Part shown: positions 15,215-23,547 of the stretch, in pieces | Layout: each line of letters opens with the position of its first letter | Numbering within the stretch: position 1 is the first letter of the stretch | NCBI GenBank assembly: GCA_018260375.1 | Contig: JAGLBF010000004.1 | Span: 1 to 41,233, forward strand | From: Deinococcus sp. | GTDB taxonomy: Bacteria; Deinococcota; Deinococci; Deinococcales; Deinococcaceae | DNA: 41,233 nt | Direction of reading: 5' to 3' | Made by a program: the position numbers and the translations under genes | The notes under the pieces: model-generated | Database searches by the model: none | Told to the model about the DNA's origin: nothing | What the model saw: only the letters and a program-made list of their open reading frames with translations

Positions 15215-16489
15215 ATGTTCAAAAACAATACCGTTGCCCTTGTGTGCTTACTGCCCGCGCTCCTGCTCTCAGCCTGCACCAAACCCGCTGCTACCACTGA
15301 CAAAACCAGTACCGACCAAACCACTACCGACAAAACCACCGCAAAAGCCCCCAATCTGGACGCGGCCCCGCCCAAAAGCGCCGCCTTGACAGTCAAGGCG
15401 ATCACACCGCAGCGGGGTAACCTCACCGTTACCCGCAGCGCCAGCGCCACCGTAAAGGCCAGCCGCGACAGCAATGTGGCGGCGCAGACTTCGGGGGCGG
15501 TGGTGAGTGTGCCTGTACAAGAAGGCCAGCAAGTCGCCCAGGGCACGGTGGTGGTGCAGTTAGACACTAGCGCACCGCGTCAGGCGCTGACCAATGCTCA
15601 GTTGCAACTGCAACAAGCCCAGATTAACCTCAGCCAAACGCAGCGCAGCACGGGCCAGAACAAAGACCAACTGAATTCAGCCATCACTTCGGCACAGGCC
15701 AGCTATGACAAAGCGCAGCGACAGGCCAACGCCAACCGCCAGCTGTACAAAGTGGGGGCCGTCTCTGCCACCGATTACCAGGCCAGTGAAGCGGCCCTGG
15801 CACAGGCCCAGTCAGCCTTGGCGCAGGCCAAAAACAACCTGGCCCAAAACGGGCAAAGCGGTTCTGGCAGCCTGGAGTTGCTGCAAAATCAGGTGCAAAC
15901 CGCTCAGGCTTCTGTCAGGCAGGCCCAGGAAAACCTTGCCAAAGCCAGCGTGCGTGCGCCCTTTGGCGGTGCAGTGGCCAGCATCAGCGCCAAGGTAGGC
16001 GAGTATGTCAACACGGGTACGGCGGTCTTCAGGTTGGTTGACCCTGGCAGCCTGAGTGTAGACTTTAGGGTTTCGCCCGCAGACGCAGCGGCACTGAGCC
16101 CCGGCACGCCGCTCAACTTTAGCTACGGCGGACAAAGTTACCTAGCGACCATTAAAGAAGGTGAGCGCGTAGCGGGCAGTGACCGACTGGTGCCGCTGAG
16201 CGCCAGTCTGAGCGGCACACAAACTCTGCCTGTGGGCAGCGTAGGCCAAATACGCTACCGCGCCGACTTGGGCCAGGGCTTTATTCTGCCCGCCGACGCG
16301 GTGGTCAATGACGGCGGCGAAAACGCGGTGTATGTGGTTAGCGGCGGCGTGGCCCGGCGCGTGCCCGTCAAAATCACTGCCGAGTCACAGGGTAAAGTGG
16401 TGTTGCGCGGCCTCCAGACAGGACAACAGGTGGTCTACCCCGTGCCGCCCAGCTTGCAAGACGACAGCAGCATCAAGGTAGGCTCATGA
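15215..16489 (+). CDS. RND efflux periplasmic adaptor (membrane fusion lipoprotein)
   Basis: 424-residue HlyD/AcrA-type adaptor that couples the inner-membrane RND pump to an exit path. Lipoprotein signal: VALVCLLPALLLSAC with lipobox LSAC. A threonine/lysine-rich linker (TDKTSTDQTTTDKTT) follows, then the first half of the lipoyl domain (SGAVVSVPVQEGQQVAQGTVVVQLD), a long glutamine/alanine-rich coiled-coil hairpin (about 120-235), the second lipoyl half (VRAPFGGAVASISAKVGEYV) and beta-barrel and membrane-proximal domains. Start at ATG 15215, with TTGAGG about 6 bases upstream; the longer frame from 15179 lacks the lipoprotein start. The last 4 bp overlap the pump gene, so they are translationally coupled. 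Confidence 0.93.
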   Translation: MFKNNTVALVCLLPALLLSACTKPAATTDKTSTDQTTTDKTTAKAPNLDAAPPKSAALTVKAITPQRGNLTVTRSASATVKASRDSNVAAQTSGAVVSVPVQEGQQVAQGTVVVQLDTSAPRQALTNAQLQLQQAQINLSQTQRSTGQNKDQLNSAITSAQASYDKAQRQANANRQLYKVGAVSATDYQASEAALAQAQSALAQAKNNLAQNGQSGSGSLELLQNQVQTAQASVRQAQENLAKASVRAPFGGAVASISAKVGEYVNTGTAVFRLVDPGSLSVDFRVSPADAAALSPGTPLNFSYGGQSYLATIKEGERVAGSDRLVPLSASLSGTQTLPVGSVGQIRYRADLGQGFILPADAVVNDGGENAVYVVSGGVARRVPVKITAESQGKVVLRGLQTGQQVVYPVPPSLQDDSSIKVGS

Positions 16490-19400
16490 CAGAAGACCCC
16501 AACACCAGGCCTCCTGTCTCAGGAGAGGCAGCGGGCAGCGTCCCTATGAGCGAAGTAGAAGTGCTCAAGGAACGCGCCGCCCAGCGCAAAGCCAGGCAAC
16601 TGGCCCAGGAAGCTGAACACGAGCGCCAAGACGTCGCCGTCAATGGCCCCGTGCCGCGCATCAACCCGCTGGTCAACTTCAGCGTACGGCAGTATGTATT
16701 TTCTATCGGCATCTTTTTGGCGGTGGTATTGCTAGGACTTATCTCTACCTTCCGGCTGGGCGTGGATTTGCTGCCGAGTTTTGAAGTGCCGGTACTCGCC
16801 ATCAACACCATCTATTCGGGAGCAACCCCTGACCAAGTTGACCGCGAAATCTCTAAAAAGGTAGAGGACGCGGTGAGTACCATCAGCGGCGTAGCGGATA
16901 TCACCTCTACCAGTGCCAGCGGCGTAAGTGCGGTGGTGATCACCTTTCAAAACGGCACCAATATTGACTCAGCCGCCAATAGCGTGTCGCAAAAACTCTC
17001 GGCGATACGCGGCACGCTCCCCAATGAGGCTGACGCGCCTGTGGTGCAAAAGTTTGACCCCAACGCCCAGCCGATTATGACCCTGGCTTTGCAGAGCAAC
17101 GGCACAAAGGCCGAGCAGGTCAGCAGCTATGCTGAAGATAAGCTGGTGCCGCGTTTGCAACGTGTTACGGGCGTTGCTGATATCGGGCTTTCGGGCGCAC
17201 CCGACCGAGAAGTGCAGGTGCTCCTTAGCCCCAGCAGGCTGCAAAGCTACAACCTCTCGCCCGCCCGAGTGACCCAGGCCATCAACGCTTCAGCGCAAGA
17301 TTTACCCGCAGGCACCCTCAACGAAGACGGCAAAATTATCAGTTTTTCTACGCGCAGCACGCCCAGCAGCATAAGTGACATTGAGCGGATATTGGTGGAT
17401 ACCAGCAGCGGCGTAACAGTGGGCGACGTGGCGACCGTACGCGACACCCTCGCCCTGCCCACCAGCTACGCCCGCATCAACGGACAACCCGCCGTGCTGC
17501 TTGATATCCGTAAGGCTTCAGGCACCAACTCGGTGGCGGTTGCTGACGCCGTGCGCAAAAACCTGACGCAGCTGATTCCCACCTTGCCCAAAGACTATCA
17601 TCTCAGTATTGCTCAAGACACTACGCTCTATACAAAATCAACGGTCAAAGACACCTTTACGGAGTTTTTGTTGGGTACATTGGCAGTGGGTATTGTGGTG
17701 CTGCTCTTTCTGGGCAGGCTCTCTACAGTGTTTGCAGTTATCTTGGCGATTCCTATTTCTGTCAGTGCTGCGCCGCTGATTTATAACCTGTTTGGCTTTA
17801 CTTTTAATATTATTTCGCTGCTGGCTATCATCGTGGCGATTGGTATTGTGGTTGATGACTCTATCGTGGTGTCCGAAAATGTTCAGCGCTACCGCAAGCG
17901 TGGGTACGGTCTGGTCAAATCAGTGCTGTACGGCGGCTCAGAGGTCTTTAGTGCGGTTACAGCGGCGAGTTTTTCGCTGCTCGCCGTGCTGATTCCGCTG
18001 AGCTTTATGCCGGGCATTCTGGGGCAGTTTTTTAGACAATTTGGGCTGGGGCTGGCGGCGGCCATTGCGCTGAGTTGGCTTGAATCACTGCTCTTTTTGA
18101 CGGTACGTATGGCCTACACCAACGACCCTGAGCCGCTCAACTGGCACACCTACGGCTTATTGCTGCGCCGCCTCCCCCAGCTGCTGGCCTGGGGCTGGAG
18201 CAAAAATGGGCTGTTGAGTGCCTGGGGCCTTATTGGGCTGCTGGCTTACGCGGCGCTGCTCTTTATGCTTGCCAAGACAGCCGGGCCAGTGGCGTATGCG
18301 GGCTTGCTGCTGTGGCCTCTGGTGCTGGGCGTACTGCGCGTAGTCTTTAGCGGGCTGCTGGGCCTGTTTGAAGCCATCACCACTACCCTGTACGGCATAA
18401 CCAACGGCGCGGTGATGGCCTTGGCACGCGGCTACGCCCGCACGGTGGCCTGGCTGCTGCCGCGCAACCTGCTGGTTATCGGCATTGTGGCCCTCTTTTT
18501 GGTGGTATCGGTCGCTGTGGTACTGCCCAGACTGAGCTTCGCCTTTACTCCCAAAAGCGACAGCGGCATTATATCGGTGAGCCTGGACATGCCTGTAGGT
18601 ACGGGCCTGAGCGGCACCAACGCGGCGGCCCACCAGCTAGAGGCGTACCTGCTGGCCCAGCCTGAGGTCAAACTGGTGTCTACCAACGTGGGCGCAGGGA
18701 GCCAGGTGGGTACGGGGGCTAACCAGAGCAGGCTTCAGGTTACGTTGATACCGCATAGTGAGCGTGCTGACATTGATACCCTGGTTGACCGCTACACCCC
18801 CGCCCTTAAAAAGGCCCTGGGCAATACCGAGGTGGACACCCTAACGGTGGGAAGCCAGCAACAAGGCCCGGGCGGCAGTGCGGATATCAGCCTGGCGCTC
18901 ACCGCCCCTAACCAAACGGCGCTCAAGGCGGCCAACCGCGACCTGATGGTGCTGCTGGCCCAAGACCGCAACCTCAGCAGCGTAAGCAGCAGCCTCAACG
19001 CCACCCGTCAGGAGCGCAACTTTGTGGTGAATCAGGCTCAACTGGTAGGCTCAGGGCTGACCACCAGTGACCTGGCGCAGGCGCTACGTACCTATAACTC
19101 AGGCACGACCGCTGGCACCATGCGCGACCAGGACAAGAGTGTGGACATCGTGGTGCGCCTTGACCCCGCCGCCGTACAAGATGAGCAGTCATTGTTATCG
19201 CAAACGGTGTATTCGTCTGTATTGCAAAGCAATATTCCGCTGGGCAGCTTGGGCAGCTTTCGCGTGCAGGACGCGCCCGCGACGCTCAACCGCTACAATA
19301 AAGCTTACACCGCCACCATCAACCTTAACCTCAACAAAGGAGTCAACGCCTTTGACTACCAAAAAACCATAGTGGATAGCGCCACCAAAGCGGGCATCCT

Positions 19401-20010
19401 GACCAACGGCGTGAGCCTGGGCAATGCGTCTAGCTTTGGCTCGTCAGGGCTGACAGGTGACCTGATTTTTTACGGTCCTGTGGTACTGCTACTCGCCGTG
19501 TTCCTGAATTACCTGGTACTGGGTTCGCAGTTTAACTCCTTCAGGTATCCCCTTTACCTGATGCTGCCCGTGCCACTGGCCCTGGTGGGCGCGCTGTGGA
19601 CACTGGTGCTCTTTGGCGCCTCGCTGGATATTGTCACCATGCTGGGTATGGTTATTCTGCTGGGCCTGGCGACCAAAAACTCCATCCTGTACCTCGAATT
19701 TGTGGTGGAGCGCATGGAGCACCTGACCCTCAGAGAAGCGCTGATTGAGGCCGCCGAGTTGCGCTTTAGGCCCATCATCATGACCACAGTAACGGTGCTG
19801 GCGATTTCCTTGCCGCTGGTGTTCGGGCACGGCGACGGCGCAGAATTCCGGCGCGGCCTGGGCATTGTCATTCTGGGCGGGGTCATCACCAGTACCCTTC
19901 TCACCTTTTTTGTGGTGCCCAGCATCTTTTACCGCTTTGAAAAAGACCGCCAATACGATGAGCCTACAACCGATGTGACCTTACCCGCCCATGTTGTGGC
20001 GAGTGACTAA
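16486..20010 (+). CDS. RND-family efflux pump
   Basis: 1174-residue proton-driven inner-membrane exporter of the AcrB/HAE1 superfamily. A charged helical cytoplasmic N-terminus of about 65 residues (EVEVLKERAAQRKARQLAQEAEHERQ) precedes TM1 (FSIGIFLAVVLLGLISTFRLGVDLLPSFEVP). The first porter domain has PDQVDREISKKVEDAVSTISGV; TM4 carries AIGIVVDDSIVVSENV, with the paired aspartates of the proton relay. The second half repeats the plan, with a helix GMVILLGLATKNSILYLEF near the end. About 90 extra residues with two or three additional hydrophobic segments lie between the two halves (about 565-655), making it longer than AcrB (about 1050). No TolC-like gene is adjacent. ATGA overlap with the adaptor gene. 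Confidence 0.95.
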   Translation: MTEDPNTRPPVSGEAAGSVPMSEVEVLKERAAQRKARQLAQEAEHERQDVAVNGPVPRINPLVNFSVRQYVFSIGIFLAVVLLGLISTFRLGVDLLPSFEVPVLAINTIYSGATPDQVDREISKKVEDAVSTISGVADITSTSASGVSAVVITFQNGTNIDSAANSVSQKLSAIRGTLPNEADAPVVQKFDPNAQPIMTLALQSNGTKAEQVSSYAEDKLVPRLQRVTGVADIGLSGAPDREVQVLLSPSRLQSYNLSPARVTQAINASAQDLPAGTLNEDGKIISFSTRSTPSSISDIERILVDTSSGVTVGDVATVRDTLALPTSYARINGQPAVLLDIRKASGTNSVAVADAVRKNLTQLIPTLPKDYHLSIAQDTTLYTKSTVKDTFTEFLLGTLAVGIVVLLFLGRLSTVFAVILAIPISVSAAPLIYNLFGFTFNIISLLAIIVAIGIVVDDSIVVSENVQRYRKRGYGLVKSVLYGGSEVFSAVTAASFSLLAVLIPLSFMPGILGQFFRQFGLGLAAAIALSWLESLLFLTVRMAYTNDPEPLNWHTYGLLLRRLPQLLAWGWSKNGLLSAWGLIGLLAYAALLFMLAKTAGPVAYAGLLLWPLVLGVLRVVFSGLLGLFEAITTTLYGITNGAVMALARGYARTVAWLLPRNLLVIGIVALFLVVSVAVVLPRLSFAFTPKSDSGIISVSLDMPVGTGLSGTNAAAHQLEAYLLAQPEVKLVSTNVGAGSQVGTGANQSRLQVTLIPHSERADIDTLVDRYTPALKKALGNTEVDTLTVGSQQQGPGGSADISLALTAPNQTALKAANRDLMVLLAQDRNLSSVSSSLNATRQERNFVVNQAQLVGSGLTTSDLAQALRTYNSGTTAGTMRDQDKSVDIVVRLDPAAVQDEQSLLSQTVYSSVLQSNIPLGSLGSFRVQDAPATLNRYNKAYTATINLNLNKGVNAFDYQKTIVDSATKAGILTNGVSLGNASSFGSSGLTGDLIFYGPVVLLLAVFLNYLVLGSQFNSFRYPLYLMLPVPLALVGALWTLVLFGASLDIVTMLGMVILLGLATKNSILYLEFVVERMEHLTLREALIEAAELRFRPIIMTTVTVLAISLPLVFGHGDGAEFRRGLGIVILGGVITSTLLTFFVVPSIFYRFEKDRQYDEPTTDVTLPAHVVASD

Positions 20011-20036
20011 CCTAACCTGAGCCAACTAAAGTTCAG

Positions 20037-20078
20037 TAGCCTGACTTGCCGTATAACAAGTCAGGCTACTTGTTATAC
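20037..20078 (+). terminator. Terminator with two overlapping perfect hairpins
   Basis: TAGCCTGACTTG (20037-20048) pairs perfectly with CAAGTCAGGCTA (20057-20068). Overlapping it, GTATAACAAG (20051-20060) pairs perfectly with CTTGTTATAC (20069-20078). The two share CAAG and cannot form together. It lies 27 bp after the RND pump stop; the tail CTTGTTATA is only moderately U-rich. Confidence 0.65.
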
Positions 20079-20195
20079 CGACTGCACTTTATTTCAGCAC
20101 ACTCAGGAAGGCCCAGTTAGGAAGGCCCCATCAGGAAAGCACCACCTGTACTGCCATACCGCGCACTTCCATACCAAGAAACCCGTATCTTTTGC
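20074..20195 (-). repeat. Dispersed repeat copy 9 (B module with tandem expansion)
   Basis: ATACCGACTGCACTTTATTTC to AAGAAACCCGTAT. The core has three 14-bp steps (20100-20113, 20114-20127, 20128-20141) of the type CAGTTAGGAAGGCC. It lies between convergent genes. Confidence 0.75.
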
Positions 20196-20229
20196 CGCTC
20201 ACATTCGCTGTGTGCGTATACTACGCGCT

Positions 20230-21246
20230 TTAGCGAATGGGCAACGGCTCATATACCCGCTTGCTGCCGCCTTCAAACCTGATCTCACCAATGACATTGA
20301 TGCTGGTATACACCCGCCCCGCCCGCTTGCGGACATTGAGCGGCAAGGTAAATATCAGCTTGTTGTCTGAGCGCCGCAGAGTCACCTTACTGCCGCCCGA
20401 CGACGAATAGTGATCCGTGCCGTCTAATTGCAACTTGCCTAGTGCGCTACCTTCGCGGTATTCCAGCTCATAACGAAAGTCAGCCGAAAGCGGCTGAGGC
20501 GCGGCACCCTGCGTTTCGACAAACAGCTCGCACAGTTGGGCCCTACCCGCCTGCAAGCCCGTGTTGGGTACACCCGTTTGCGCGTCGCGGCAAGCGCCAA
20601 AATACCACTGCGTAAACTTGGGCAAGCTGCCTACCCCTGTATTTCGTGCAGGCCCAGCATTTCGCGCAGGCTCATCAGGGATAACACCCGTGTTGCTACA
20701 AGCGCGTACCCCTTGCCAAGCCGTTTGAAAACCCTGTGCCGGAAAAATAAAGGTCAGTGGCTGCCCGCCTTCGACACGGTTTACCCGAATGACCACGCGT
20801 TTTCCCGCGAGCAGGCCGCGCACAATGTTGCGGGTAGGCGCAGCACTAAAACCGATACTGCGCGTTCTAAGGCGGTCTTTTTGGTCAGCGACCGACACCA
20901 GTTGACTGCTGGGTACGTTAAAAGCAGGATCGTCGCCCAGGCGAACCGTCAGTGCTGGAAAGCTCCCATCTCGCAACTGACCCCCGCTTAGCAGGTCATT
21001 TTTATTGGTGAGATAGGCCCAGAAATCAGGCTTTCCCTTGTTGTCGCAGCGCACGGTAAGGCGGGTGTCGCCATAGGTGTCGTACTGCTCATACACCCAC
21101 ACGCTGCCCGTATTGATATCAGTGATCGGGTCTTGTGAAGGCGAAAAATACATCTGCGTATCGTTTACGCGCTCCACGGCCTGCGCCCCCGAAACTGCCA
21201 AGAGTGCCACCACACCCACCCGCCCCAGCCACTTTGACCTAATCAT
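20230..21246 (-). CDS. Secreted protein, function unknown
   Basis: 338 residues with a signal peptide (WLGRVGVVALLAVSGAQA, cleavage before VERVND). The mature protein is rich in beta strands and polar turns, with a central proline/asparagine-rich linker (EPARNAGPARNTGVGSLP) dividing two domains: the first includes TRLTVRCDNKGKPDFWAYL, the second VTLRRSDNKLIFTLPLNVR. Two cysteines flank the linker and could form a disulphide. No family was recognised. ATG 21246 follows TATACT by six bases, a leaderless start. It converges on the RND operon and diverges from ruvA. Confidence 0.75.
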   Translation of the reverse strand: MIRSKWLGRVGVVALLAVSGAQAVERVNDTQMYFSPSQDPITDINTGSVWVYEQYDTYGDTRLTVRCDNKGKPDFWAYLTNKNDLLSGGQLRDGSFPALTVRLGDDPAFNVPSSQLVSVADQKDRLRTRSIGFSAAPTRNIVRGLLAGKRVVIRVNRVEGGQPLTFIFPAQGFQTAWQGVRACSNTGVIPDEPARNAGPARNTGVGSLPKFTQWYFGACRDAQTGVPNTGLQAGRAQLCELFVETQGAAPQPLSADFRYELEYREGSALGKLQLDGTDHYSSSGGSKVTLRRSDNKLIFTLPLNVRKRAGRVYTSINVIGEIRFEGGSKRVYEPLPIR

Positions 21247-21252
21247 AGACTC

Positions 21253-21258
21253 AGTATA
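21253..21258 (-). promoter_or_regulatory. -10 box for leaderless start at 21246
   Basis: Minus strand TATACT, six bases (GAGTCT), ATG. Confidence 0.6.
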
Positions 21259-21309
21259 AGCTCACCTTTGACCCATAAACACAGCCTGGTCTACTGAAAT
21301 GTATGTATG

Positions 21310-21445
21310 ATACGGATTCCGATTGATTTGGCGTACTTCCGAATCAATCAGGGCGCATGCGAGTGGGAACAGCATACGGACTGCGCGGTATGGAGCCGCA
21401 GGCGGCGCTTTTCCGACTGTGGTGGAATGGAGCGGCAGTCCGTAT
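21310..21445 (+). repeat. Dispersed repeat copy 10 (full A+B unit)
   Basis: Near-identical to copy 2 over its whole length (differences such as GCGCATGCGAG and CAGGCGG). Its terminal CCGTATGAG supplies the ATG of the small ORF at 21444. Confidence 0.93.
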
Positions 21446-21545
21446 GAGACAACTATTAAACCTGCCCTGTGCCGTTCTATTTGGCGCTGCCCTGCTGTAT
21501 ACCACCAGTGCTCAGGAACGCTCATCTCGTACGGATGCCGTCTGA
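21444..21545 (+). CDS. Mini-ORF resembling a signal peptide (33 residues)
   Basis: Starts at the ATG formed by the end of repeat copy 10 and reads MRQLLNLPCAVLFGAALLY followed by TTSAQERSSRTDAV and a TGA stop. It has the n-, h- and c-regions of a Sec signal with a plausible cut after TSA, leaving about 11 residues. It may be a tiny exported peptide, a relic of a secreted protein cut short, or chance. No Shine-Dalgarno or -10 box was identified. Confidence 0.25.
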   Translation: MRQLLNLPCAVLFGAALLYTTSAQERSSRTDAV

Positions 21546-21748
21546 AGTTATATTCAGCAAGCGATAAAAGAAGACCGTCGGACGCAGAAAAACGTGTAGT
21601 ATTTATATGAACAGCGATAATTCAAGTGTTCTTGGCCGCTATCTAGATTAAGTAGATGTATAAATTAACTATTTAAAGTAAATTAAATTTAAATCCGTTG
21701 TAGTATTAAAAATATGGTTGCTCAGGCTTAGGTCTGGCCCCTATGCGT
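21546..21748. other. AT-rich gene-free stretch before ruvA
   Basis: No gene seen. Bases 21630-21715 consist largely of A and T (for example TAAATTAACTATTTAAAGTAAATTAAATTT), in sharp contrast to the surroundings. It could be a bent promoter region or a scar of transferred DNA. Confidence 0.4.
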
Positions 21749-21769
21749 TACACTGCTATACGTTACACT
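21749..21769 (+). promoter_or_regulatory. Duplicated -10 box of leaderless ruvA
   Basis: TTACACTGC occurs twice, 15 bp apart (TACACT at 21749-21754 and 21764-21769). The second lies seven bases before the GTG start at 21777, giving a leaderless mRNA; the first would give a leader of about 15 nt. Confidence 0.5.
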
Positions 21770-21776
21770 GCGGGGC

Positions 21777-22373
21777 GTGATTGCTTTTTTAACGGGTACC
21801 GTGCGCGAAGTACGCCCCCAGAGCGCCGTTATTTTGGCGGGCGCGCTGGGCTATGAAGTCTTTTGCCCCGCCAGCACGCTGGGCCGCCTGAAACTCAACG
21901 AAACCGCCGAGCTGCACACTCGCCTGATTGTGCGCGAAGATAGCCTGACGCTGTTTGGTTTTATTGACCCAGACAGCGTTACTCTCTTTGACTTGCTCAC
22001 CAGTGTTACGGGAGTGGGGCCCAAGCTGGGGCTGGCGCTGCTATCGGCCATGCCCGTATCGGCGCTCGCGCAGGGGCTACTGGGGGCCGACAGCAAACTG
22101 CTCAGCAGCGTGTCAGGCGTGGGCAAAAAGACCGCCGAGCGCCTGGTGCTTGAACTGCAAAACAAAGTGCCCGAACAACTGGCAGCGGGTGCGGGCCACG
22201 CAGGTCACAAGGTCACCCTGACCAACAGCGCCGCTCAAGACGCCCTAGAAGCGCTGTTGGCACTGGGGTTCCGTGAGGCGCAGGTGCGCGCTGTGGTGGC
22301 TGAGCTGCTGAGCCAAAGCCCCGAACAGAGCGCTGACATGCTGATACGCAAAAGCCTGGGCAAGCTGCGCTAG
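21777..22373 (+). CDS. ruvA: Holliday junction branch migration protein RuvA
   Basis: DNA-binding subunit of the RuvAB complex that moves Holliday junctions in recombinational repair. 198 residues: N-terminal OB-fold domain starting MIAFLTGTVREV, then the two helix-hairpin-helix motifs TGVGPKLGLALLS (about 80) and SGVGKKTAERLVLELQNK (about 115), a flexible linker and the C-terminal RuvB-binding domain (QDALEALLALGFREAQVRAVV). The start is GTG 21777. ruvB and ruvC are not adjacent. Confidence 0.96.
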   Translation: MIAFLTGTVREVRPQSAVILAGALGYEVFCPASTLGRLKLNETAELHTRLIVREDSLTLFGFIDPDSVTLFDLLTSVTGVGPKLGLALLSAMPVSALAQGLLGADSKLLSSVSGVGKKTAERLVLELQNKVPEQLAAGAGHAGHKVTLTNSAAQDALEALLALGFREAQVRAVVAELLSQSPEQSADMLIRKSLGKLR

Positions 22374-22460
22374 CTCTGGAAGCGTGCAGGAGTCATACGC
22401 ATGCGTATGAACCTTGCTAGACACGCGGGAAAAAGGCGGGAGGCGGGCGTAGGAAACAGG

Positions 22461-22530
22461 ACGAACGCCCAGCTACGAACACCTAGATACGAACATTTGG
22501 ATACGAACGCCTGGGTACGCGAGCGCTGGC
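22461..22530. repeat. 14-bp tandem repeat, about five units
   Basis: Units at 22461-22474, 22475-22488, 22489-22502, 22503-22516 and a diverged fifth; each begins ACGAAC (ACGAACGCCCAGCT, ACGAACACCTAGAT, ACGAACATTTGGAT, ACGAACGCCTGGGT). It lies between ruvA and repeat copy 11. Confidence 0.85.
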
Positions 22531-22559
22531 CTTCTTTCGTCGCGTGTTGGACACGGCTT

Positions 22560-22695
22560 ATACGGATTCCGATTGATTCAGTGCAGTTCTGAATCAATCC
22601 GAGCGGACGCGAGTGGGAACAGCATACGGACTGTGCGGTATGGAGCCGCAGGCGGTGTCTTGCCGACTGTGGTGGAATTTAGCGGCAGTCCGTAT
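22560..22695 (+). repeat. Dispersed repeat copy 11 (full A+B unit)
   Basis: Full unit with a changed A hairpin loop (GATTGATTCAGTGCAGTTCTGAATCAATC). It ends CAGTCCGTAT six bases before the hemD stop codon, between convergent genes. Confidence 0.92.
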
Positions 22696-22700
22696 TAGTC

Positions 22701-23474
22701 TCAGTCCATAGAACGCCTAGACCTTATACCCTCCACCACCGCCCCCAGCAACCCTGCCGCGCTCGCTTCCTGTGCTTGCGTCACCCACTCAAAGCCCGCT
22801 TGCCGCGCGGCCTGGGCAGTGGGTGCGCCTATGGCCGCCACCATACCAGACGTACCGGCCACGCTCGCCAGTTGCCGTGCCGCGCTGCCTGACAACACCA
22901 CCGTCACGTCTGCGCCGCGCAGGGCCTCTAGCTCTAGCCTGCTCAGCTGACGGGGAACGGTGCGGTAAAGCTCCAGGCGCTCCACCACCGCGCCGCGCCT
23001 GCTCAGGGTTTGGGTCAGGGTGTGTTCTGCCAGTTGGCTGGTGAGGTGCAGCACCCGCTCACCTGTGGTCAGGGGCAACTCTGCCGCCAGATGCTGCGCT
23101 GTTGCCTTGCTGGGCACAAAGTCAGGCGGGCGGCCCCATTCGCCTAGCCGCTGAGCAGTGCCGCGTCCCACAGCCGCCAGCCGCAGGTGTCGCAACGACT
23201 GTGTCCCCAACTCCAGCGCCCTTAGTTCGTGTATCAGCGCCCTCACCGCCTGCGGGCTGGTGAGCAGCAGCCAACTGAACCCCTGTAAATGCTGCAAGCG
23301 GTGCTGGACAACTTGCGGCTGGCTGGTCGGCTCAAAGGTCATCAGCGGCACACCTAGTACCTCGGCACCCTCTGAGCACAACAGCTGGCCTAATTGTTGG
23401 GCCAATGTTGGGGCCAGTTCACTGCCCTCCTGAGTACCCGTGAGGATGACACGGCGGCCGAGCAAGCGTTTCAT
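22701..23474 (-). CDS. hemD: Uroporphyrinogen-III synthase
   Basis: Closes and inverts hydroxymethylbilane to uroporphyrinogen III in haem and corrin synthesis. 257 residues. The family is poorly conserved, but the expected landmarks are in order: GRRVILTGTQEG at the start, FSWLLLTSPQAVRAL (about 80), RLAAVGRGTAQRL (about 110), VERLELYRTVP (about 180), VLSGSAARQLA and MVAAIGAPTAQAAR...G with EASAAGLLGAV at the end. ATG 23474 is preceded by AAGGGG about 7 bases upstream and is preferred over an upstream ATG at 23519. It converges on ruvA. Confidence 0.88.
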   Translation of the reverse strand: MKRLLGRRVILTGTQEGSELAPTLAQQLGQLLCSEGAEVLGVPLMTFEPTSQPQVVQHRLQHLQGFSWLLLTSPQAVRALIHELRALELGTQSLRHLRLAAVGRGTAQRLGEWGRPPDFVPSKATAQHLAAELPLTTGERVLHLTSQLAEHTLTQTLSRRGAVVERLELYRTVPRQLSRLELEALRGADVTVVLSGSAARQLASVAGTSGMVAAIGAPTAQAARQAGFEWVTQAQEASAAGLLGAVVEGIRSRRSMD

Positions 23475-23547
23475 CTGACCCCTTGACCGGCACACATAGC
23501 CGCATGCTAGACCGCACAAGGTGGGGATTCAAGGGCTGGAGAAGGTC

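Noticed and set aside
21262..21525. 87-residue minus-strand open frame
   Set aside because: Mostly the antisense of repeat copy 10; the same peptide string recurs at other copies.
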